NCBI RefSeq assembly: GCF_029625295.1
Contig: NZ_CP121112.1
Coordinates: 4,836,001-4,900,000 of the forward strand
Direction of reading: 5' to 3'
Source: Flavobacterium gyeonganense
Lineage (GTDB): Bacteria > Bacteroidota > Bacteroidia > Flavobacteriales > Flavobacteriaceae
DNA: 64,000 nucleotides
The stretch's first letter is position 1, and every line of letters begins with the position of its first letter. The notes below the pieces were generated by a model. That model did no database searches. It saw only the letters and a program-made list of their open reading frames with translations, and had not been told where the DNA came from. This document shows, piece after piece, positions 38,038 through 46,031 of this stretch. Made by a program: the position numbers and the translations under genes.

Positions 38038-38052
38038 TCGCATCCTGTACCT
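38038..38052 (-). promoter_or_regulatory. Degenerate operator box upstream of DUF4450 gene
   Basis: On the minus strand AGGTACAGGATGCGA shares the GTACAGGAT core with the consensus box. At the expected 17-nt distance the sequence is GAAATTGC (38020-38013), a poor -7 element. The site faces the DUF4450 gene and lies about 50 bp from the perfect box that faces the opposite gene. Confidence 0.35.
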
Positions 38053-38103
38053 ACCTGATTTTTGCAATATCATAATTTATATTCTTTCATTTTTTTAACA
38101 TCA

Positions 38104-38143
38104 TAGTACAGGATACTATATAAAAATGTAACCGTTAGTTTTG
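38104..38143 (+). promoter_or_regulatory. Promoter with perfect palindromic operator box
   Basis: TAGTACAGGATACTA (38104-38118) has inverted TAGTA/TACTA arms around CAGGA. Exactly 17 nt later comes TAGTTTTG (38136-38143), a consensus TAnnTTTG -7 element. There is no TTG at -33. Transcription would begin near 38150, about 20 nt before the TTG start of the esterase gene. Confidence 0.6.
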
Positions 38144-38171
38144 AAAATACAATAATTTAAATAGAAAAACT

Positions 38172-39515
38172 TTGATAAACATTAAAACTTCTCTCTGTGC
38201 CATTTTTTGTTTTGTCTTACAGCTAAATCTGTTTGCTTTGAACAATAATTCTTCAGATAAGATAATACCACAGAAAACTACTGAAAGTAAATTGTTTAAT
38301 TTTGGAAATGCCTTAAAAAATAAAAAAGGAATATCCATAAATACTGCTTTGACTTATAATACAACAACAGGTTATGGTTTTGATATTAATTCGGCTTCGA
38401 ATGCAACAATCAATTCAAATACATTTTCTGCTGTTAAGCCAACTTACTTTTCCGTAAAACTTCCGGAGGGAAATTATCAAATTGAGGTTGTAATGGGAAG
38501 TTCTGAAAAACAGATAAATGTTACTATAAAAGCAGAATCCCGAAGATTGATGCTGGATCAGCTTTCAATTCAAAAAGGCAAACCGGTAACCAAAATTTTT
38601 AATGTAAATGTCAGAACTCCAAAAATTGATGACACTCAAAATGTTTCATTAAAAGACAGGGAAAAAGATATTTTGAACTGGGACGACAAACTCACACTGG
38701 AGTTTTTAGGAGACGTTGCAATTCAGAGTATAAAAATTACTCCAAAAGACAATTTAACTGTAGTTTATCTTGCCGGAGATTCAACGGTTACCGATCAGGA
38801 TGTAGAGCCTTGGGCTTCATGGGGACAGTTTATAACCAATTATTTTGACAATACAGTTGTGGTTGCCAATTATGCCGTTTCGGGTTCGGCACTGAGTTCT
38901 TTTAAAGGAGGAAATCGTTTAAAAAAAATTCTTTCATTAATAAAAAAAGGAGATTATTTATTTGTTGAATTCGGGCATAATGACGAAAAAATAAAGGGCG
39001 AAGGAAATGGAGCCTGGGGTTCTTACTCTACTCTGTTAGCCGAGTTTGTTCAGTCGGCCAAAGACAAAGGAGCTATCCCGGTTCTGGTAACCCCGACACA
39101 ACGTCGCGCTTTTAACGAAAATGGAACTTTAAAAGAAACTCATGGTGATTTTCCTGCTGCCATGAGAGCCGTTGCACAAAAAAACAATATTGCCCTTATT
39201 GACGTTACCAAAATGACAACCGAGTTATATGAAACCTGGGGTGACGAACCTTCCAGAAAAGCTTTTGTACAATATCCTGCAAATACTTTCCCGGGACAGG
39301 TAAAAGTTTTGGAGGACAATACTCATTTTAATAGTTTTGGAGCAAACGAAATTGCGCTATGTGTACTTAAAGGAATTCGCGAACTCGATATACCGTTAAA
39401 AAAGCAAATCCGAAAAGAAGTTCCAAATTACAATCCCAAAAAACCAAATTATATTTCGAACTGGACACTTCCTTTGAGTGACCGATTTGAAATTACTAAA
39501 CCAGATGGAAACTAA
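38172..39515 (+). CDS. Secreted SGNH hydrolase, rhamnogalacturonan acetylesterase-type
   Basis: A 447-residue exported esterase. Residues about 30-190 form an N-terminal beta-domain. The SGNH/GDSL domain begins VVYLAGDSTVTDQD with the nucleophile Ser in GDST, followed by block III FVEFGHNDEK (Asn) and the catalytic Asp/His in DNTHFNSFGANE. Enzymes of this type remove acetyl groups from galacturonate in rhamnogalacturonan I. The start is a TTG (38172): the frame has no ATG before the signal peptide INIKTSLCAIFCFVLQLNLF, and the promoter position fits this start. It is followed after 22 nt by a GH2 gene. Confidence 0.85.
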   Translation: MINIKTSLCAIFCFVLQLNLFALNNNSSDKIIPQKTTESKLFNFGNALKNKKGISINTALTYNTTTGYGFDINSASNATINSNTFSAVKPTYFSVKLPEGNYQIEVVMGSSEKQINVTIKAESRRLMLDQLSIQKGKPVTKIFNVNVRTPKIDDTQNVSLKDREKDILNWDDKLTLEFLGDVAIQSIKITPKDNLTVVYLAGDSTVTDQDVEPWASWGQFITNYFDNTVVVANYAVSGSALSSFKGGNRLKKILSLIKKGDYLFVEFGHNDEKIKGEGNGAWGSYSTLLAEFVQSAKDKGAIPVLVTPTQRRAFNENGTLKETHGDFPAAMRAVAQKNNIALIDVTKMTTELYETWGDEPSRKAFVQYPANTFPGQVKVLEDNTHFNSFGANEIALCVLKGIRELDIPLKKQIRKEVPNYNPKKPNYISNWTLPLSDRFEITKPDGN

Positions 39516-39537
39516 ACCATTATAGAAACACCTATTT

Positions 39538-42393
39538 ATGTTACTAAAAAAAACAATCCAAAACCTTACAATTGCTGCCGTAGCTTTATTTTCTTATCAA
39601 AACAGCGCAGCACAGCAAACGGATAAAGTTTATCTTTCCGGAAAAGATTTTGAACATCCTGTACAATGGGATTTTTATTGTACCGGAGGCAACAACAGCA
39701 AAACCTGGTCTAAGATAAATGTTCCTTCTCAATGGGAATTAGAAGGTTTTGGAGAATATACGTATGGAAGATGGTACAAAGAATTGAACCAAAAAGAGCC
39801 AAGCAAGGAAGAAGGTTTATACAAATATGAATTTGAAGTTCCTGCTGATTATAAAGACAAAGAAATTTTAATTGCGTTTGGCGGAGCCATGACCGATACC
39901 GAAGTGAAAATCAACGGAAAACTGGCCGGAGCCATTCATCAGGGTGGTTTTTACGAATTCAAATACGATATTTCATCTTTATTGAAATTCGGTTCTAAAA
40001 ACACTTTAGAAGTTCATGTTTGGAAACATTCTGCAAATAAATCGGTAAATGCAGCCGAAAGAAGAGCGGACTGGTGGCTTTTTGGCGGAATTTATCGTCC
40101 TGTATGGCTTGAAATTTCACCTAAAACACATATTGAGCATATTGCTGTAAATCCAAAAATGGATGGCTCGATTACTGTAAATTTAAATCTCAAAAACGTT
40201 TCTAAAAATGCTGTTTTAGAAGCCACTCTGAAAGGTTTAAATGGAGAAAAATTCGAAACTTTTACCTTTCCTGTAAAAGCAAAAAGCACTACAGCAACAA
40301 TTGCTGCTCAATGGAAAAACATCAAACCATGGAATCCGGAAAGTCCAAATTTATATGATCTGGAACTAGTTTTAAAACAAAACGGAAACATCGTTCACAA
40401 ATACGATAAACGAATTGGTTTCAGAACTTTAGAATTCAAAAAACAAGACGGAATCTATGTAAATGGCACCAAAATCGTGATGAAAGGTATCAACCGTCAC
40501 TCATTCTGGCCGGAAGGCGGACGAAGCACCAGCAAACGCATCAGCGAACTGGACGGTAAATTACTGAAAGACATGAATATGAATGCCGTGAGAGGACATT
40601 ATCCTCCTGACGAGCACTTTCTTGACGTTTGTGATTCATTAGGACTTTTTGTGCTGAACGAATTAGCAGGCTGGCAAAACTCTTATGATACTGAAACCGG
40701 AACCAAATTAGTTAAAGAAATGGTTGTACGAGATGTGAATCACCCATCAGTAATTATCTGGGATAATGGTAATGAAGGCGGTTGGAATTACAATGTTGAT
40801 AAAGTTTTTGAAGATAATGACCCACAAAAAAGAATTGTAATTCACCCTTGGGCTGACTTCAATGGGTGGGACACGCACCACTACCCGACTTATTTAACCG
40901 GAATGCATCGTTTTAATAATGGTGAAAATGTTTTTTTTCCAACCGAATTCATGCACGGAACCTACGACAACGGACACGGAGCTGCCCTTGAAGATTTCTG
41001 GACACGTTACAAACAAAGTCCGTTGTTTGCAGGAGGTTTCATGTGGGCAATGCTGGATGAAGCCGTATTTCGTTCTGACTGGACCGGAGATGCAAAATTC
41101 GACTCAAAAGGTTCATTGGCTGCGGATGGGATTTTAGGGCCGCACCGTGAAAAAGAAGGAAGCTACTATACCGTAAAAGAAGTCTGGGCGCCTGTTCAGT
41201 TTCAGCCAAAACAGGTTACTGCAGATTTTGATGGCTCTTTTTTAATTACAAACGACTATCTTTTCAGTAATCTGAATTCCTGCAGAATGGAATTTAAAGT
41301 ACTGAAATCTGATAATGATGTTTTATATACTAATGGAACTTCAAAGGAAATCAGTTCTGGAAAAATTGAAATTCCGAGTATTGATCCAGGTGAAACACGT
41401 AAAATTAAATTCGCTGTTCCTGCTAATTTTACTGAAGGAGATATTTTATCCCTTTCGGCTTATGATCAGTTTAATAAAGAAATTTATACCTGGACATGGC
41501 CAATTCATAAAGCGAAATATTATGCTGCTAAATTTTTAGCGGTTCAAAATACAAAAGCAAAAGCTTCTGGTGTAAAAACCGGAAATGAAATTACTTTAAA
41601 AGGAAGTGACGTTACAGTTGTTTTAGATGCAACAACCGGAGAAATTACTTCAGTTAAAAATGGAACGAATACAATTCCGTTAACCAATGGTCCAAGACCA
41701 ATCGGAATGAAAGCCAAATTAAAAGACATTCAGGTTTCACAGGAAGGCGATAAAGCGATTTGTAACGTAACTTATTCCGGTGGTTTGTCTTCTGTTAAAT
41801 GGATTATGGAGCCGGACGGAAGATTTAAAATGGAACTGATTGCTTTAAAGAATGCTTCAGGCGGTGAAGGTTTTGATGGTGCTTTTTTTGAAGATAAAAT
41901 CAGTGCATTCGGAATTACTTTTAGTTTTCCTGAAAAAGGAGTTACCGGAATGAAATGGTTTGGAAGAGGGCCTTATCATGTCTGGAAAAACAGAATTAAA
42001 GGAACTACTTACGGTATCTGGGAGAAAGATTATAACACAACTATAACGGGCGAAAGTTTTGAAAATCTGGTTTATCCTGAGTTTAAAGGTTATCACGCCA
42101 ATTTATTAGGGGCAAGCTTAAAAGCAGGAGCATCATCATTCAAAGTTTTCAGTGAATCTGATAATTTGTATTTGAGATTATTTACACCGGATTTACCTAA
42201 AAATGGCTTCGCCGGAAGTTATCCGCAGCCAGCATTTCCGGAAGGAGATATTTCGTTTATGTATGAAATTCCGGCTATGAGGGATTTTAAACCTTTGGAA
42301 CATCAGGGACCGGAAAGTCAGGCCACCAATATTCGCATCAAAAGCGGTGATGACGGAATCAAAATGAATTTATGGTTTGATTTTAGAAATTAA
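39538..42393 (+). CDS. Glycoside hydrolase family 2, beta-galactosidase-like
   Basis: A 951-residue secreted GH2 enzyme (signal peptide ends SYQNSAAQQ). Domains in order are the sugar-binding jelly roll (INVPSQWELEGFGEYTYGRW), Ig-like domains, and a TIM barrel starting near KGINRHSFWPEGG. The C-terminal beta-sandwich contains MKWFGRGPYHVWKNRIKGT, which is like LacZ domain 5. The acid/base is Glu413 in WDNGNEGGWN and the nucleophile is Glu470 in FPTEFMHG. It probably removes beta-linked galactose from rhamnogalacturonan side chains; other beta-glycosides are possible. It shares the 38136 promoter with the esterase upstream. Confidence 0.88.
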   Translation: MLLKKTIQNLTIAAVALFSYQNSAAQQTDKVYLSGKDFEHPVQWDFYCTGGNNSKTWSKINVPSQWELEGFGEYTYGRWYKELNQKEPSKEEGLYKYEFEVPADYKDKEILIAFGGAMTDTEVKINGKLAGAIHQGGFYEFKYDISSLLKFGSKNTLEVHVWKHSANKSVNAAERRADWWLFGGIYRPVWLEISPKTHIEHIAVNPKMDGSITVNLNLKNVSKNAVLEATLKGLNGEKFETFTFPVKAKSTTATIAAQWKNIKPWNPESPNLYDLELVLKQNGNIVHKYDKRIGFRTLEFKKQDGIYVNGTKIVMKGINRHSFWPEGGRSTSKRISELDGKLLKDMNMNAVRGHYPPDEHFLDVCDSLGLFVLNELAGWQNSYDTETGTKLVKEMVVRDVNHPSVIIWDNGNEGGWNYNVDKVFEDNDPQKRIVIHPWADFNGWDTHHYPTYLTGMHRFNNGENVFFPTEFMHGTYDNGHGAALEDFWTRYKQSPLFAGGFMWAMLDEAVFRSDWTGDAKFDSKGSLAADGILGPHREKEGSYYTVKEVWAPVQFQPKQVTADFDGSFLITNDYLFSNLNSCRMEFKVLKSDNDVLYTNGTSKEISSGKIEIPSIDPGETRKIKFAVPANFTEGDILSLSAYDQFNKEIYTWTWPIHKAKYYAAKFLAVQNTKAKASGVKTGNEITLKGSDVTVVLDATTGEITSVKNGTNTIPLTNGPRPIGMKAKLKDIQVSQEGDKAICNVTYSGGLSSVKWIMEPDGRFKMELIALKNASGGEGFDGAFFEDKISAFGITFSFPEKGVTGMKWFGRGPYHVWKNRIKGTTYGIWEKDYNTTITGESFENLVYPEFKGYHANLLGASLKAGASSFKVFSESDNLYLRLFTPDLPKNGFAGSYPQPAFPEGDISFMYEIPAMRDFKPLEHQGPESQATNIRIKSGDDGIKMNLWFDFRN

Positions 42394-42463
42394 AAATTTT
42401 GTTTCAGGATTTTCTTTGTTTCAGGTTTCAGGTTCGTTATCAACCAACCTGAACACAAAGTAT

Positions 42464-42550
42464 GTCATTTCGACGAAAGGAGAAATCACACTAGAAGCTC
42501 ACATTCAGTACTTACTCACAGGATGTGATTTCTCCTTTCGTTGAAATGAC
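42464..42550. repeat. MITE-like palindromic repeat, copy 2
   Basis: An 87-bp element with 27-bp terminal inverted repeats and one mismatch. The left end begins GTCATTTCGACGAAAGGAGA and then ATCACA, and the right end is its complement with GTTG for GTCG. The 33-bp centre is unrelated to copy 1. It sits between two same-strand pectin genes and could form a long hairpin in the mRNA. Confidence 0.88.
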
Positions 42551-42601
42551 AAAATTGAGAAAAATTACATTTTACATTTCACACAACACATTTCACACAA
42601 T

Positions 42602-44110
42602 ATGAAATCAATTAAAATAATTACAATACTTTTTTTAGGCTTCTTATTTTTAAATTTTACTTCAAAACAAAAAGACAAAAACAGACCCACTGTTTACACC
42701 GTAGGCGACTCAACTGTAAAAAACGGCAGAGGCGACGGATCCGGCGGACTTTGGGGATGGGGAGATTATATTGGGCAGTTTTTGGATACCACGAAAGTCA
42801 GAATCGAAAATCACGCTTTGGGAGGTACCAGCAGCAGAACTTTTCAGGATAAAGGTTTGTGGACAGCCGTTTTGAACAAACTAAAAAAAGGAGATTATGT
42901 CCTGATTCAGTTTGGACATAATGATGATGGCCCTTTAAACGATACCCTTCGCGCCAGAGGAACAATCAAAGGAATCGGAAACGAAACGCAGGAAATCGAC
43001 AACATGCTTACCAAAAAGCATGAAACGGTACATACCTACGGCTGGTACATTCAGAAAGTGGTTCAGGAAGCCAAATCAAAAGGTGCTATTCCTATAATTT
43101 GTTCTCCAATTCCAAGAAACGACTGGAAGGAAGGAAAAGTACCTCGCAATAATAAATCATACGGATTATGGGCTAAACAAATTGCTGAAAAGGAAAAGAT
43201 AACTTTCATCAATCTGAATGAAAAAATGGCTGTTGAAATGGAAAAGCTGGGAGAACAAAAAGTGACCGGCACTTATTTTTACAAAAAGGATCATACACAT
43301 CCCTCTGCAAAAGGGGCTGTGTTAGCCGCTTCGTTAATTGTTAATGAAATTAAAACAAGTAAAAATTCATTAAAAAAATTCATTTTGCAAAGCCCAAAGA
43401 TTGTACTTCCTGCAAAGAAAAAAGTATACTTAATCGGCGATTCGACTATGGCAAGCAATAATAATGAAAATGCTGTTGGCTGGGGAGTTGCTTTTCCGAA
43501 ATATTGTGACACTACCAGAATTGAAGTAATCAATAAGGCTCGTGGAGGAAGAAGTACGAGAACATTCGAAAAAGAAGGTCTATGGGATGCTGTAAAAAAT
43601 CAATTAAAACCAGGTGATTTTGTGATGATTCAGTTTGGTCATAATGATGCAGGCGCTGTTGATAAAGAAAAATTCAGAGGTTCATTAAAAGGTAACGGAG
43701 ATGAAACACAACAAGTAATTCGTGACAGTTTAACCGAAACCGTACATACTTTTGGCTGGTACATGCAGAAATTCATCAGAGAAGCCAAAGAAAAAGGCGC
43801 TGTTCCGATTGTTTTAAGCCAGACGCCAAGAAACGAATGGCCGAATGATAAAGTAGAACGCAGAACCGATACTTATGGAAACTGGTCGAAAATAGCTGCC
43901 GAAAGAGAAAAAGCGTTTTATATCGACCTCAATGAAATCGTAGCCCAAAAATACGAAGCTTTAGGCAAAGAAAAAGTAAAAGCGTTTTTCCCGAAAGATC
44001 ATACACACACAGGAGCTGAAGGTGCTGCTTTTAATGCGCTTACAGTTGCTGAAAGCCTTAAAAAAATAAAAGACTGCGCATTGAGGGAGTATATTGAAAT
44101 TCCAAAGTAA
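42602..44110 (+). CDS. Tandem SGNH rhamnogalacturonan acetylesterase (two domains)
   Basis: A 502-residue exported protein with two complete SGNH hydrolase domains. Domain 1 has PTVYTVGDSTVKNGRGDG, a GGTSSRTF block, LIQFGHNDDG and KDHTHPSAKGA. Domain 2 begins near residue 275 with KKVYLIGDSTMASNNNENAV, then GGRSTRTF, MIQFGHNDAG and KDHTHTGAEGA. Each has its own Ser, Gly, Asn and Asp/His set, so both may be active. They are recognisably related, which indicates duplication and fusion. Both resemble rhamnogalacturonan acetylesterases. Signal peptide is LGFLFLNFTS. No close promoter of the CAGGA type was found; expression may come through the repeat from the GH2 operon. Confidence 0.9.
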   Translation: MKSIKIITILFLGFLFLNFTSKQKDKNRPTVYTVGDSTVKNGRGDGSGGLWGWGDYIGQFLDTTKVRIENHALGGTSSRTFQDKGLWTAVLNKLKKGDYVLIQFGHNDDGPLNDTLRARGTIKGIGNETQEIDNMLTKKHETVHTYGWYIQKVVQEAKSKGAIPIICSPIPRNDWKEGKVPRNNKSYGLWAKQIAEKEKITFINLNEKMAVEMEKLGEQKVTGTYFYKKDHTHPSAKGAVLAASLIVNEIKTSKNSLKKFILQSPKIVLPAKKKVYLIGDSTMASNNNENAVGWGVAFPKYCDTTRIEVINKARGGRSTRTFEKEGLWDAVKNQLKPGDFVMIQFGHNDAGAVDKEKFRGSLKGNGDETQQVIRDSLTETVHTFGWYMQKFIREAKEKGAVPIVLSQTPRNEWPNDKVERRTDTYGNWSKIAAEREKAFYIDLNEIVAQKYEALGKEKVKAFFPKDHTHTGAEGAAFNALTVAESLKKIKDCALREYIEIPK

Positions 44111-44230
44111 GTTATATGGTATGTGAAATGTTAGATGTAAAATGTAGATGTGAAATTTTTGATAAAATTTAAGAATATAAATTACGTGAAGGTGGAATTT
44201 GCAGTTTTTCACTTTTCATTTTTAATACAT

Positions 44231-44258
44231 AAAAAAACCTCGTCTGTTGACGAGGTTT
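44231..44258. terminator. Terminator between convergent genes
   Basis: A perfect 10-bp stem, AAACCTCGTC and GACGAGGTTT, with a TGTT loop. On the minus strand it is followed by seven T residues (44237-44231), ending the small histone-like gene. It may also stop the plus-strand esterase transcript. Confidence 0.88.
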
Positions 44259-44276
44259 CTTTCTTTCAGTAGAATA

Positions 44277-44453
44277 TTATTTTTTTGATTCTTCGATAGA
44301 AACTTTTCTGAACTCTTTTAAAAGTTTTTCAATCTCTAAAGATGATTTACGTGCTCTTGCTCCTGCTGCTTTAACACCTTTTTCAGATAATGATTCAGAT
44401 TCTGTTTTGAATACTTCTAATTCAGCGTTGATTTTTACTAATAGATCTTTCAT
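44277..44453 (-). CDS. Small histone H1-like protein
   Basis: A 58-residue, Lys-rich, fully helical protein: MKDLLVKINAELEVF at the start and KAAGARARKSSLEIEKLLKE in the middle. Flavobacteria commonly carry such a protein, annotated as histone H1-like (Hc1 family), presumed to bind DNA non-specifically. The start chosen is ATG 44453; an extension to 44480 would run through the likely -7 element TATTTTTG (44485-44478). It is not related to pectin use and stands alone between terminator-bounded units. Confidence 0.85.
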   Translation of the reverse strand: MKDLLVKINAELEVFKTESESLSEKGVKAAGARARKSSLEIEKLLKEFRKVSIEESKK

Positions 44454-44651
44454 GCTTATATATGTTAAATTAAGTGGCAAAAATAAAAGTTTGCTCTATA
44501 GATAACGTAAGTTTAGTGTTAAAATTATCACAGTTTTTTGAGATTGAGTTACTATTCTTTTTTTTATGCTTTTCACTCCTAAAAACCAGCTAATTACAAA
44601 ATACGAAAACTTTATATTTCTAAATAATATTGCAAGTAGAACCCACAAAAC

Positions 44652-46031
44652 CTACTTAATTTTATCATAATTCACCTTTTTAGCATCTTTTTTAAATTGA
44701 TTTTCCAAGGCGATTTCCATTTTTTCGGCTACAGACTTCTCTTCCTGTATCAAATTTTTCCTCTCTTCAGGATCTTTTTCAATATTATAAAGTTCTAAAT
44801 CTGCAGGAGTATTGGCATGTCTGGTCCTGATTATTTTCCACGGCTTTTTAATTAAAGATTCCTGCAAATGACCTCTGACATAAATTTCCTGATCTGCTAT
44901 TGTTTTATTTTCTGAAATTACCGGCCAGAGATTTTTGCCTTCGATACTTTTCGGCAGATTGTTATCTCCTGCCAAAGACAAAATACCAGGCAATAAATCT
45001 ATTACCGAAATATAATTGTCATTCTTATATTTCTTCAAATGATCTTTCCAGTAAAATATACAGGGAACTCTTATTGCCCCTTCATAATTTGATGTTTTCC
45101 AGTCCCTGAGCGGTGTATTGTCTCCGAGGACAGTATTAGATGGATGAATTCCATTATATTCGTTTTTAGAGTCCCAATCATGCATAGCACCGTTATCACT
45201 CATAAAAATAACCAGCGTATTTTTATCCAGTTTTTGCTGTTTTAACTTCTCAAGCAATATCCCGATACAGTTATCCATATGGCTCATAGCCGCTGCATAA
45301 TCCCTGCGCGAACTGTCTTTAATAGAATTCATATACGGATCTTTCCATTTTTGTTCTTCCTGCAAAGGAAAATGCGGTGCACTGTAAGCTACCTCTAAAA
45401 AGAAGTTTTTCTTTGGGTCTCTTATTTCCGAAATCCATTTAATAGCTCCATTGGTAAGCAAGTCTGTTACATGACCCTTTTCTTCAATAAACTCACCATT
45501 TCGATACCAGCTTTTGTCTCCGTTTTTATACAAATGAGTGTACTGATCTAATTGTCCGTGAAGGAAACCATACGAATAATCAAATCCATAGGCTTTTGGT
45601 CCACTGCTCGGCTGTAACCCAAGATGCCATTTACCTATAAGTGCTGTCTGATAGTTATTTTTATACAATAGCTTTGGCAATGTTGGAATTGAATCCGGGA
45701 GTTTCAACTGACTTTTATCACTAATCGGAGCTACGATTCCCATACGGCTCGCCGGTTTTCCCGTAAACAAACTCGCCCTTGAAGGAGAACAGGTTGGATT
45801 GACATAAAACCGATCCATTTCTACTCCGTTTTTGGCCAGAAAATCAATGTTTGGCGTTTTTATTTCCGAACCGTGATACCCAACATCATTCCATCCCGCA
45901 TCATCAGCAATGATCAAAATGACATTCGGTTTTTCCAGTGAAGCCTTTTCATTCTTCTGACTATACGAAAATGAAAAGCAAAACGATAACAGTACTAACA
46001 ATTGCTTTTTTGTATTCATATTTTTGATCAT
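44652..46031 (-). CDS. Secreted sulfatase (S1 family, arylsulfatase-type)
   Basis: A 459-residue sulfatase. The signal peptide covers LLVLLSFCFSFSYSQ. The formylglycine motif CSPSRASLFTG has Cys81 as the residue to be modified. Metal ligands are in IIADDAGWNDVGYHGSEIKT and later in FMSDNGA. The ATG at 46031 overlaps the GH115 stop (ATGA), so the two are translationally coupled; a second ATG at 46019 is possible. Activation needs an anaerobic-type or other sulfatase-maturing enzyme encoded elsewhere. Plant pectin is not known to be sulfated, so the pairing with GH115 hints at a marine or algal glycan, or a side activity. Confidence 0.92.
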   Translation of the reverse strand: MIKNMNTKKQLLVLLSFCFSFSYSQKNEKASLEKPNVILIIADDAGWNDVGYHGSEIKTPNIDFLAKNGVEMDRFYVNPTCSPSRASLFTGKPASRMGIVAPISDKSQLKLPDSIPTLPKLLYKNNYQTALIGKWHLGLQPSSGPKAYGFDYSYGFLHGQLDQYTHLYKNGDKSWYRNGEFIEEKGHVTDLLTNGAIKWISEIRDPKKNFFLEVAYSAPHFPLQEEQKWKDPYMNSIKDSSRRDYAAAMSHMDNCIGILLEKLKQQKLDKNTLVIFMSDNGAMHDWDSKNEYNGIHPSNTVLGDNTPLRDWKTSNYEGAIRVPCIFYWKDHLKKYKNDNYISVIDLLPGILSLAGDNNLPKSIEGKNLWPVISENKTIADQEIYVRGHLQESLIKKPWKIIRTRHANTPADLELYNIEKDPEERKNLIQEEKSVAEKMEIALENQFKKDAKKVNYDKIK

